A stretch of 64,000 nt of DNA from contig NZ_JAIQDB010000006.1 of the NCBI RefSeq assembly GCF_020037475.1, forward strand, positions 1-64,000, read 5' to 3'. The stretch comes from Sutcliffiella deserti. GTDB lineage: Bacteria; Bacillota; Bacilli; Bacillales; Bacillaceae_I. A program made the position numbers and the translations under genes. The notes under the pieces are model-generated. The model saw only the letters and a list, made by a program, of their open reading frames with translations. It was not told the DNA's origin and did not search any database. Shown here in pieces: positions 1-9,000 of the stretch; the stretch's first letter is position 1; each line of letters begins with the position of its first letter.

Positions 1-56
1 CGCCCCGTGGAACGCGTAGCCTTTTGCGGAAATCAACAGCGCCATTTAACATAGCC
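1..56. mobile_element. Right end of a MITE-like interspersed repeat, cut by the window edge
   Basis: The first 56 bases match the right-hand part of two fuller copies at 23755-23945 and 55835-56018. They share the block GGAACGCGTAGCC, then a GCGGAA(A/G)TCAACAGC block, and end in TTTAACATAGCC, a one-base variant of the TTTAACAGAGCC terminus. The left end lies outside the window. No coding capacity is visible. Confidence 0.7.
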
Positions 57-105
57 TTAGCTTAAAAACTTATTTTTAGTTTTCCGAGATAAAGGAACAA
101 TCCAA

Positions 106-178
106 TTAGCGATTTTTTTACAAGCTTATAACAACAATATTTAAGAAAAGAGTCTTCCTTAAATATTGCTGCTATAAG
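106..178. repeat. Short dispersed repeat containing a long imperfect hairpin
   Basis: Positions 125-145 and 158-178 form an imperfect 21-bp stem (6 bp, 2 bp and 11 bp separated by single mismatches) with a 12-base loop. The left part (about 106-157) resembles 40213-40258, sharing CGATTTTTT, GCTT-TA-CAACAAT and GAAAAGAG blocks. It sits just past the 3' end of the RNase J gene, so it could act as a 3' stabilising or terminating structure, but no clear T-run follows on the minus strand. Confidence 0.5.
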
Positions 179-229
179 TTCTATCCAATCTAAGCCATAA
201 ACTGTGTTCGAGACTCATTACATCACTTT

Positions 230-1903
230 TTAAATCTCGATAATAATCGGGAGTATCATCGGCTTGCGTTTTGTTTTAGTGAAAAGATATTGACCTACAG
301 ATTTTTTGATGCTTTGTTTGAAAACACTCCATTGACGGACGTTTTCCTCCTGTAATTCTTGGACGGTGTTCTTGACGATGTTGTTAACTTCTCTAATCAA
401 GTAATCGGAATCTTTAACAAAAACGAAACCTCGCGTAATGGTATCCGGTCCCGAAATAATTTTTTGTTCAGCTCTGCTGATTGTGATCACAATAACAAGC
501 ATCCCGTCTTCAGACAGCTGTTTTCGATCTCGTAGTACAACCGATCCAACATCTCCGACCCCCATTCCATCTACATAAATATTTCCTGATGGAATAGCTC
601 TAGTTTGTCTCGCGACCGAGTTTTGGATATCCACAACTTCTCCGTTTTTAATAATAAAGCTGTTGCCAGGTTCAACACCTACTGATTCTGCGAGTAATCG
701 ATGATGGTGAAGCATTCGGTATTCTCCGTGAATCGGAATAAAGTAGGTGGGCTTCATCAGTGTTAGCATAAATTTTAAGTCTTCTTGATAACCATGTCCT
801 GATACATGCATCCCTGTTGTACTTCCAGAACCATATATGACATGTGCACCGATTTGGTACAAGTTATCGATAATACGCGACACAGCTTTTTCGTTACCAG
901 GGATGGGGGAAGCAGCAAAAATAACGGTATCCCCAGGATAGATGCTTACATTCCGAAAGTTTCCTGTAGAAAGCCGTGCAAGAGCGGCCATTACCTCTCC
1001 TTGACTACCTGTACAGAGAATCGCAACCTTTTCGGGTGGAAGCTGATCCACTTCATTCGCATCAATTAGCATACCATCAGGAATAGACAAATAACCCCGT
1101 TCCATTGCAATGGAAACGACATTCACCATACTTCGTCCAAGCAATGCTAACTTGCGGTTAGTCTTTATAGCCGAAGCAACTACCTGTTGTACACGACTGA
1201 CATTTGAAGCAAAGGTAGAGACTAACACTTTACCATCAGCCTTCAAAAACGCTTCATCCATATGGTTGCCTACCATCTGTTCAGAAGGAGTTAATCCTTT
1301 TCGTTCAGCATTTGTGCTTTCTGAAATAAGTACGAGGACACCTTCTTCTCCTATTTTAGCCATTTTATGAATATCGGCAGTTTGGTTGTCCGCAGGAGTT
1401 AAATCAAATTTAAAATCTCCAGTATGAACTACATTCCCTTCCGGAGTATGGAAGACGATTCCGAGGCAATCTGGAATGCTGTGACTGACCTTAAAAAAAG
1501 AAACCTTCATCATTCCCAATTCGATGATAGATTTTGAATCAATGGTTATGATGTCTGTATCCCTTAAAAGCCGATGTTCCTCTAATTTTAATTCTACTAA
1601 ACCAAGTGTAAAATGGGTGGCATAGATAGGGATATTTAATTTCTTCAGAAAATAAGGAATACCACCTATATGATCTTCGTGTCCATGTGTGAGGATAAGA
1701 GCTTTAATTTTATCCTTATTCTCTTCCAAGTAAGTTATATCAGGGATAATTAAGTCTATGCCCAATAAACTTTCATCTGGAAACTTTCCGCCACAGTCAA
1801 TAACCACAATATCATCACCATATTGGACAACATACATGTTTTTCCCAATTTCATTTAAACCGCCTAACGCAAAAATGGATAAAGTATTATCAGTCACATT
1901 CAC
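230..1903 (-). CDS. Ribonuclease J family protein (additional RNase J paralogue)
   Basis: The product is a 557-aa metallo-beta-lactamase/beta-CASP ribonuclease. RNase J enzymes act on mRNA and rRNA precursors as endonucleases and 5'-3' exonucleases. The complete zinc motif HGHEDH is at residues 73-78, as in catalytically active RNase J1; B. subtilis RNase J2 is degenerate there. Other hallmarks are the TGDFKFD motif, the HVSGHG beta-CASP histidine motif, IPIHGEYRM, and the C-terminal signature TKTKRKPMILPI. The start is GTG at 1901-1903, preceded by AAGGAGG. The usual rnjA and rnjB neighbours are absent: the gene stands alone, divergent from pepF. I therefore read it as a third or relocated paralogue and give no symbol. 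Confidence 0.9.
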   Translation of the reverse strand: MNVTDNTLSIFALGGLNEIGKNMYVVQYGDDIVVIDCGGKFPDESLLGIDLIIPDITYLEENKDKIKALILTHGHEDHIGGIPYFLKKLNIPIYATHFTLGLVELKLEEHRLLRDTDIITIDSKSIIELGMMKVSFFKVSHSIPDCLGIVFHTPEGNVVHTGDFKFDLTPADNQTADIHKMAKIGEEGVLVLISESTNAERKGLTPSEQMVGNHMDEAFLKADGKVLVSTFASNVSRVQQVVASAIKTNRKLALLGRSMVNVVSIAMERGYLSIPDGMLIDANEVDQLPPEKVAILCTGSQGEVMAALARLSTGNFRNVSIYPGDTVIFAASPIPGNEKAVSRIIDNLYQIGAHVIYGSGSTTGMHVSGHGYQEDLKFMLTLMKPTYFIPIHGEYRMLHHHRLLAESVGVEPGNSFIIKNGEVVDIQNSVARQTRAIPSGNIYVDGMGVGDVGSVVLRDRKQLSEDGMLVIVITISRAEQKIISGPDTITRGFVFVKDSDYLIREVNNIVKNTVQELQEENVRQWSVFKQSIKKSVGQYLFTKTKRKPMILPIIIEI

Positions 1904-2143
1904 TTTATAATCCTCCTTAAATATGTTCAGGTTACTTTAGTGTGTCCTTCTGAAAAAAGGATTATTAAGTTTTCCTTAGAAGATATGGTCCTGACAGCAA
2001 GGAATAGTATGTGCAAAATACTGATTATTAATAATTTTAGAAAAACCAGTTTCTTTCACCTTGTTTTTTCGTTATACTGATAGTAACTTCATTCGATATA
2101 CGAAATATATTGCAAGTAATTAAAAGGAGAGAGGGGAATACTT

Positions 2144-3955
2144 ATGACAAAAGTTATGAAGAAAACAGTAAGTCGTTCGGAGGTTCCAGAAGAACAAACG
2201 TGGAATCTTAGTGATCTTTTCGAATCCGAAAAAGCTTGGGAGAAAGAGCTTGAAGCTATTCAACGGGATATTCCAACCGTGACACAGTATAAAGGGCGGC
2301 TAACAGAAAATGCAGAAACATTGCTTCAAGGTTTATTAGCAAAAGATGCGTTAAGTGAGAGAGTGGTCCGTGTGATGACATTTGCGAGCTTACGACAGTC
2401 AGAAGATGGCACAAATCCAGAAAATCAGGCTAATTCAGCGAGAGTAGCTTCCGTACTGGGAACTATTAGTGCAAGTTTATCTTTTATTCACTCGGAGATT
2501 CTTGAATTGGTTGAATCTACTGTTAAACAATACATACACAAAACACCGAAGCTTGAGTTGTTCAGTAAAACGCTCTATGACATCTTAGAAACAAAAGAAT
2601 ATAAGCTTTCCCCGGATGCAGAGGAAGTTTTAGCTGCATTTGGCGAAATCCATCAAGCACCCTATATGATCTACCAACGAAGCAAAACATCGGATATGCA
2701 ATTCTCTTCTTTTAAAACAAAGGATGGAGAGGAATATCCATTAACCTTCAATTCTTTTCCTAAATATGAAGGATCCTCAGATACAGAACTACGCAGAAAA
2801 GCGTATGAGTCCTTTATTGACACCCTAAAACAATACAAAAACACCTATGCAGCAACTTATGCTACAGAAGTGAAAAAACAGGTTATTGAAGCGAAGTTAC
2901 GCAATTATGACTCTGTTACTGATATGTTATTACACGAACAGCAAGTAACAAAGGAAATGTATCATAACCAATTAGATACGATCCAAACGGAGCTTGCACC
3001 ACATATGCAGCGCTATGCGAAACTTAAAAAACGTGTGCTTGGCTTGGATTCTTTCCACTTTAGTGATTTAAAAGCACCTCTTGATCCAGACTATAACCCA
3101 CAAATAAGCTACAAAGAGGCATCTAACCTAATGATGGAATCATTAAAAGTCATGGGTTCGGAATATATGGAGATTATGGAAGAAGGTTTGCAAAATCGTT
3201 GGGTGGATTTAGCGGATAATGTCGGTAAATCATCTGGTGCTTTTTGTTCAAGTCCGTATGGGGTACACCCGTATATCTTACTAACTTGGAATGATTCAAT
3301 GAGAGATGCCTTTACACTAGCTCATGAACTGGGTCATGCGGGCCATTTTGCTTTGGCGGGTCGCTACCAGACCCTAAGTAATACCCGTCCATCGCGTTAT
3401 TTTGTTGAAGCACCATCCACAATGAATGAGATGCTTTTGAGTCAGCATATTTTGGCAAAATCAAATGATGAGCGAATGCGTAGATGGGTAATTCTTCAGT
3501 CTCTTGGAACGTATTATCACAATTTCGTGACACATGTCCTAGAAGGAGAGCTGCAGCGTCGAGTTTACGAGCTTGCTGACAAAGGCACACCAGTAACTGC
3601 AAAACTTCTCTCTGAACAAAAAACAGGAGTTCTCTCTAACTTCTGGGGAGATGCAGTTGAAATGGATGAAGGAGCGGGTCTAACCTGGATGCGTCAGCCT
3701 CACTATTACATGGGTCTCTATTCTTATACGTACTCAGCTGGTTTAACAGCCTCCACTGCGGCGGCACAAATGATTCAAGAGGAAGGTCAGCCTGCAGTGG
3801 ATCGCTGGTTATCCGCACTAAAAGCCGGTGGAACGCTCAAGCCGCTTGACTTGATGAAAACAGCGGGTGTTGATATGTCTACTCCAGAACAAATTCAAAA
3901 GGCAGTGGCTTATGTTGGCTATCTGGTGGATGAATTGGAGAAAAGCTTTGAATAA
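2144..3955 (+). CDS. pepF: Oligoendopeptidase F (M3 family zinc peptidase), cytosolic
   Basis: The 603-aa product is an M3B-family metallopeptidase that hydrolyses short peptides in the cytoplasm. The zinc motif HELGH is at residues 394-398 within AHELGHAGHF, and the N-terminal oligopeptidase F domain begins with the typical WNLSDLF. There is no signal peptide, unlike the second PepF at 30633. The start ATG follows AAAAGGAGAGAGGGG. The gene is monocistronic, closed by a strong terminator at 3975. Confidence 0.93.
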   Translation: MTKVMKKTVSRSEVPEEQTWNLSDLFESEKAWEKELEAIQRDIPTVTQYKGRLTENAETLLQGLLAKDALSERVVRVMTFASLRQSEDGTNPENQANSARVASVLGTISASLSFIHSEILELVESTVKQYIHKTPKLELFSKTLYDILETKEYKLSPDAEEVLAAFGEIHQAPYMIYQRSKTSDMQFSSFKTKDGEEYPLTFNSFPKYEGSSDTELRRKAYESFIDTLKQYKNTYAATYATEVKKQVIEAKLRNYDSVTDMLLHEQQVTKEMYHNQLDTIQTELAPHMQRYAKLKKRVLGLDSFHFSDLKAPLDPDYNPQISYKEASNLMMESLKVMGSEYMEIMEEGLQNRWVDLADNVGKSSGAFCSSPYGVHPYILLTWNDSMRDAFTLAHELGHAGHFALAGRYQTLSNTRPSRYFVEAPSTMNEMLLSQHILAKSNDERMRRWVILQSLGTYYHNFVTHVLEGELQRRVYELADKGTPVTAKLLSEQKTGVLSNFWGDAVEMDEGAGLTWMRQPHYYMGLYSYTYSAGLTASTAAAQMIQEEGQPAVDRWLSALKAGGTLKPLDLMKTAGVDMSTPEQIQKAVAYVGYLVDELEKSFE

Positions 3956-3974
3956 CGAATAGTATCCTAGAAGA

Positions 3975-4015
3975 CAAACAGTTCATGAGTTATTTTTGAA
4001 CTGTTTGTTTTTTTA
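3975..4015 (+). terminator. Rho-independent terminator of pepF
   Basis: An 11-bp perfect stem (3975-3985 with 3997-4007, arm CAAACAGTTCA) is followed by a run of T residues. Confidence 0.9.
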
Positions 4016-4275
4016 TTAGATGCTATTCTCTTAAAAAACCTACCAGAGGATTTTTCAACTTGGTCTGATTTTTAATTAAGTTAACGAAACTCAAAAACAC
4101 CGATATTGATGAAACAATTGTACGATTGCTTAAAAAATGTACCTGTAGATATTTTATATAAATCTTTTGAAGCAAATGTCAACTAACTTCTGTGCTAATA
4201 TTTACCGCTACTCCCCTGGGACTCTCTCCATTAAAATGGGAGATAAGTATTTTACTAGGAGGACTTAATAGGGAT

Positions 4276-5862
4276 ATGCAACGCAGAGAAAAACATAACA
4301 ACAAGAAAATATACAGTTTTGTCCTTTTTATCATAATATTTATCAGTATCTTAGCTATAAATCTCACAGGTAATAATAAGGAGGATATATCTACAGGGAA
4401 AAGCAGCAAAACTGTGAAAGAGTATGCATCCGTTGACCTGCCACCTGAGATTAGTAATCTATCCATCACACCATTTTCTGAAGATCGACAAACAGTATAT
4501 GGGGAAGTGGTTTTGTCGGTAGAGGCAAAGGATGATAACAAGATCGCTAAAGTGGAATTTTACAGCAATAACGGAGACTATCTCATAAGCACTGTGACAT
4601 CTGAACCCTATACGGTTAACTGGGCAACAGACCCATGGGTTCCAGATGGAGAGCAGCAGATAAAAGTTATTGCGTACGATGACTCGAATCAAACAGAAGA
4701 ACTTTCCCAAAGAGTTATGATAGACAACTTGAGTAACAAGGCTCAACATAAATATAAGATGGTGGGCTATTATGCAGGTTGGGCTACCTATTCTGGGTAT
4801 GAAGTAGCTGACATTGATGCCAGCAAGCTTACTCATCTCAATTATGCTTTTGCCAATATCTCGGAAACAGGAAAAATAGCGATAGGTGATGATTGGGCAG
4901 ATCTGAATAAACCTTTTCCAGGAGATAAGGAAACTCAATCACATAAAGGAAATTTCAATAGATTAAATAAGCTGAAGGAACGACATCCCCATTTAAAAAC
5001 CTTAATATCTGTAGGAGGGTGGACCTGGTCTGCCAGGTTTTCCGATGTGGCGTTGACTGAGGAATCGAGAACTATTTTTGCAGAGAGTGTATTACAGTTT
5101 ATGTTAGAATATGGCTTTGATGGAGTCGACCTTGATTGGGAATATCCAGTCAGTGGTGGATTAGCCAGGAATAAGAACCGACTTGAAGATAAAAGGAATT
5201 ATACACTACTATTAAAAAAGATAAGAGAAACCCTGGATTCACAAAGCGACAAGGATGGGAAGGAATATCTTTTGACAATAGCTACCGGAGCGAGTAAAAG
5301 TCATGCTGCCAACATGGAACTGGCGCTTTTGCACCCTTATGTAGACTACATCCAGCTTATGACCTATGATATCCATGGAGAATGGGATCCAATGACAGGG
5401 TTGAATGCTCCTTTGTATCAGGATAGTAAAAGCAGCTATGAGTGGGAGTGGAGTGTTCAGGACGGAGTGCAGACCTATTTAGACAGTGGTGTTCCTGCTG
5501 AAAAGCTAGTCATGGGTCTACCGTTTTATGGCCGGGTATTCGATGAAGTAAACAATGCAGGAAACGGCATGTACCAGCCCTTTGCAAACGGAAAATCGAT
5601 CGGATATGCAAACATCGACGCAAATTATATAAATCAAAAAGGGTTTAAACGCATATGGATAGAGGACTCTAAAGTCCCTGTCCTATATAACGGATCCACA
5701 TTAATCACCTATGATGACGTGGAATCCATTGGGTATAAGACCGAGTACATTCAGTCAATGGAACTAGGCGGTGCCATGATGTGGGAGCTTAGTCAAGATC
5801 CTGATGAAGTGTTATTGAGGAAGGTATATCGTGAGTTGAAGGAGTGGAAGAAAAATAGATAA
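4276..5862 (+). CDS. Secreted GH18 chitinase with N-terminal Ig-like domain
   Basis: The 528-aa product has an N-terminal membrane/signal segment (residues about 13-32), then a bacterial Ig-like domain (about 55-155) and a C-terminal glycoside hydrolase 18 TIM barrel (about 165-525). The catalytic GH18 motif GFDGVDLDWEYP is present with proton donor Glu289, as are SVGGW and the barrel motif YIQLMTYDIHG. Expected activity is hydrolysis of chitin or related N-acetylglucosamine polymers outside the cell. I start at ATG 4276 rather than further upstream because AGGAGG (4257-4262) precedes it and the signal segment then begins naturally; the 13-base spacing is long. It has its own terminator. Confidence 0.88.
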   Translation: MQRREKHNNKKIYSFVLFIIIFISILAINLTGNNKEDISTGKSSKTVKEYASVDLPPEISNLSITPFSEDRQTVYGEVVLSVEAKDDNKIAKVEFYSNNGDYLISTVTSEPYTVNWATDPWVPDGEQQIKVIAYDDSNQTEELSQRVMIDNLSNKAQHKYKMVGYYAGWATYSGYEVADIDASKLTHLNYAFANISETGKIAIGDDWADLNKPFPGDKETQSHKGNFNRLNKLKERHPHLKTLISVGGWTWSARFSDVALTEESRTIFAESVLQFMLEYGFDGVDLDWEYPVSGGLARNKNRLEDKRNYTLLLKKIRETLDSQSDKDGKEYLLTIATGASKSHAANMELALLHPYVDYIQLMTYDIHGEWDPMTGLNAPLYQDSKSSYEWEWSVQDGVQTYLDSGVPAEKLVMGLPFYGRVFDEVNNAGNGMYQPFANGKSIGYANIDANYINQKGFKRIWIEDSKVPVLYNGSTLITYDDVESIGYKTEYIQSMELGGAMMWELSQDPDEVLLRKVYRELKEWKKNR

Positions 5863-5868
5863 GTTTGT

Positions 5869-5900
5869 ACGCAATCCAATTTCTTGGATTGCGTTTTTAT
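5869..5900 (+). terminator. Rho-independent terminator of the chitinase gene
   Basis: An 11-bp perfect stem (arm ACGCAATCCAA, 5869-5879 with 5884-5894) is followed by TTTTTAT. Confidence 0.9.
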
Positions 5901-6037
5901 CTTTTTACTTTTCCTTATATAGGTAAGAAGGATTAAGGAAAATATCCCTAAAAATATTTAAAAATTTAAAATTAAAGGAAAATTCGAAAAAATGTCAAAA
6001 TAATAAAAAGAAAGTATAAAAATGGGGAGTGTGTTAT

Positions 6038-9000
6038 GTGAAGAGAAAAAAAGAAATGAAAAGACCGGTGTTTGCATCGCTATTATCCTTTTTACTGATC
6101 TTTAGTATGATGGTTGGAAATGTAGGTGCAAGAGAGAACACCGATGCTGAGATTTTCCTAAAGTCTAAGGATATTAATCAAGAAGTATCAGTAAGTGACG
6201 AAGTATACAAAGCGTTTAAAAAGGAGGAATATGTCGAATTATTGGTAGAGATGAGAGATCAAGTTGATACAACAGCAGTAGCACTTCAAGCAAGGGAACA
6301 GATAAACCCTTTACTACATGTTTCTCCCTTTCAGAAAAACCTCCAATCACGTTTTGCCGTTGTGGATGCATTAAAATCAACAGCAGAAAACACACAAAAA
6401 ACACTACTCCAAATGTTAGAAAGCAGTAACCAAGTAAAAGATGTAAAAAGCTATTATATTATGAATGTCATTTATGTAAAAGCAAAAGAAGAGGTTGTAG
6501 AGCAAATAAAAAGTCACCCAGAAGTAGCGAATGTGCGGCTCGACGCTAAAATTGAAATGGATTGGCCAGAAATGTCTTCAAAACAAGTAGAAGTCAGCGT
6601 TCATAAGACTACGGAAGAAACTATCTTACAAGAGGGAGATAACAGTATTGAGTGGAATATTAATAAAATAGAAGCGCCAAGGGTTTGGAATGAATTTGGA
6701 ATTGATGGCAGCGGGGTTGTTATAGGAATGATTGATACAGGCGCCCACTGGTCACACGAAGCATTAAAAGAAAAGTGGCGGGGGTTTAATCCGCTAGATC
6801 CTAATAATCCAAATCCCGTAGGAAACTGGTTTGATGCAGTCTCAGGAGAGAGTATGCCGTATGATCTTGCTAGCACTCCTCATGGAAGTCATGTTTTAGG
6901 AACCATCTTAGGACAGGATCCTGAGGGGAAAAATAAAATTGGAGTTGCACCAGGTTCCAAATGGATTGCTGCAAGAGCATTTACCGAGCAAGGTGGCCAA
7001 GACTCCTGGTTATTAGCTGCAGGACAGTTCATGTTGGCTCCTAATGGTGATCCAAACTTGGCACCCGATATTATAAATAATTCATGGGGTGGTGGTTCAG
7101 GAATTAATGAGTGGTTTCGCCCAATGGTGCAGGCATGGCGAGATGCAGGAATCCTTCCAGTATTTTCAGCAGGAAACGCCTACCCAAGTAAGGTAAGTGC
7201 CCCTGCAAACTATCCAGAAAGTTATGCAGTTGCAGCTACAGATAGTCAAAATATTAGAGGGAGCTTCTCGAGTGTCGGTGCTGGTCCATATGCTGATGAC
7301 CTGAAGCCTGATATTGCTGCACCAGGTGTTAACATTAGGTCTTCTGTTCCCACAGGTTATGAAGGCGGATGGAATGGAACTTCCATGGCATCTCCTCATA
7401 TAGCTGGTGTTGCCGCATTACTTCGTTCAGTTGATGCATCCTTAAGTCCAGATCAACTTGAGGAAATAATTAATGAAACAGCTTTACCATTAACAGACAG
7501 TCAATATTCTACCGCTCCAAACTATGGATATGGTAATGGATTGGTCAATGCTTATGATGCAGTGGCTTCTATTGCTTCCGGTATTGGTGGAATTTCAGGA
7601 CAAGTATTAAAACAGGGAGTAGACGAAGAAGAACCAGTGATTAATCATCAGCCTTACCAATTTGGATATTCTGGTCTGGATTTCGTCCTTGATACACAAA
7701 TTTCTGATAATGTCTCTGTGGTACAGGCTGATTTATATGTAAGACAAGATGAGCAATCAGATTGGGAGATTGTTAAACAGAAACGCTCGTCGGGAGACTT
7801 TCGGAACGGTAATTATCAAGTCGAGGTTCCATTAAAGTATGTAAAAGAACCAGGTTTTCAATATTTGATTAAAGCAATAGATTTTAGTGGCAATGAAGCG
7901 GTGACAGAAATATTCAATGTCGAAATAAGCTTCGGAATTAACCCGAGTGACTCCTTTGAATTTAATTTTGAAGACTATCTAGAAGGAATGCTGCTGTCAG
8001 GTGATTGGGAATGGGGGGTGCCGACAGTTGGAACTACACCAAGGAGCGGGGAGAAACTAGTAGCTACTAAATTGACAAGTAACTACTCAGATAACTCTAA
8101 TAGTTTGCTACAGTTCCCACCCATAGATACAAGAAATGCAGATCATGCCTCTCTTTCATTCAAACATTGGTTTGATATTGAGTATACCCATGATCAAGCT
8201 AAGGTGCTCGTCACGAACGATATAGAGAGCAACGATTGGCACGAAGTAACTACGTTTACTGGAAGGGAAAGAGCGTGGGAAGAAATTACAGTGAATTTAG
8301 ATCAATTTGCAGGCTCGGAAAATCAGGTGTTTGTTGCTCTATTATTTAATTCTGATGATAAAGTCAATCATGCAGGCTGGTATATAGACGACTTGACTAT
8401 TAATAATACATCAGAAGCAACAACAGAGATTTCTGTTACAAAGTTATTGATAGAAAAGCCAGTATTCCATTCACATCCAAGGGAAGAAACGAAAAAACTG
8501 GTAGATTCTTATCAAAACGGCTTACCAGTTGAAGCTTTTGTAACAGTTATTGAGACAGGTAGAACGGTAAAAACAAGTCTGGAAGATGGATCCTATCATA
8601 TTCTCCATAGACCTACTCCCGAAGGTGAAAATTATACCTTACGAGTAGAATCTTATGGTTATTACCCACAACAAGAAGAGTTCAATTTGCAAAATGAGGA
8701 AGTAATAGATAAGAATTTTCTTTTAGCAGAAATTCCTACAGGGGAAATCTCAATCAATGTCATTAATAAAAAGACCCAAGAGCCTATCCAAGGTGTAGCT
8801 TTGAGGGTTTTAGAGGATGGAAGAATTCCTCTGGCAGAAACCGATTCCCAAGGTTTTCATGCTTTTGCTGATGTTTTAGAAGGGACCTATACAGTAAGCT
8901 TATCTATTCCAAACTACCAGCATGAAAGAATTACAGTGGATGTCACAGGAGGGGAAAGCTCCAGTTTGATTGTCGAACTTACACCATTCCCAGGTTCAGT

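Noticed and set aside
4016..4275. Remnant of a transposase or other gene between pepF and the chitinase
   Set aside because: A short in-frame stretch looked protein-like, but nothing was identifiable and stops occur within 30 codons.
4459..4938. 159-aa minus-strand ORF inside the chitinase gene
   Set aside because: It lies antisense to the Ig-like and GH18 domains and is unsupported by a start or homology.
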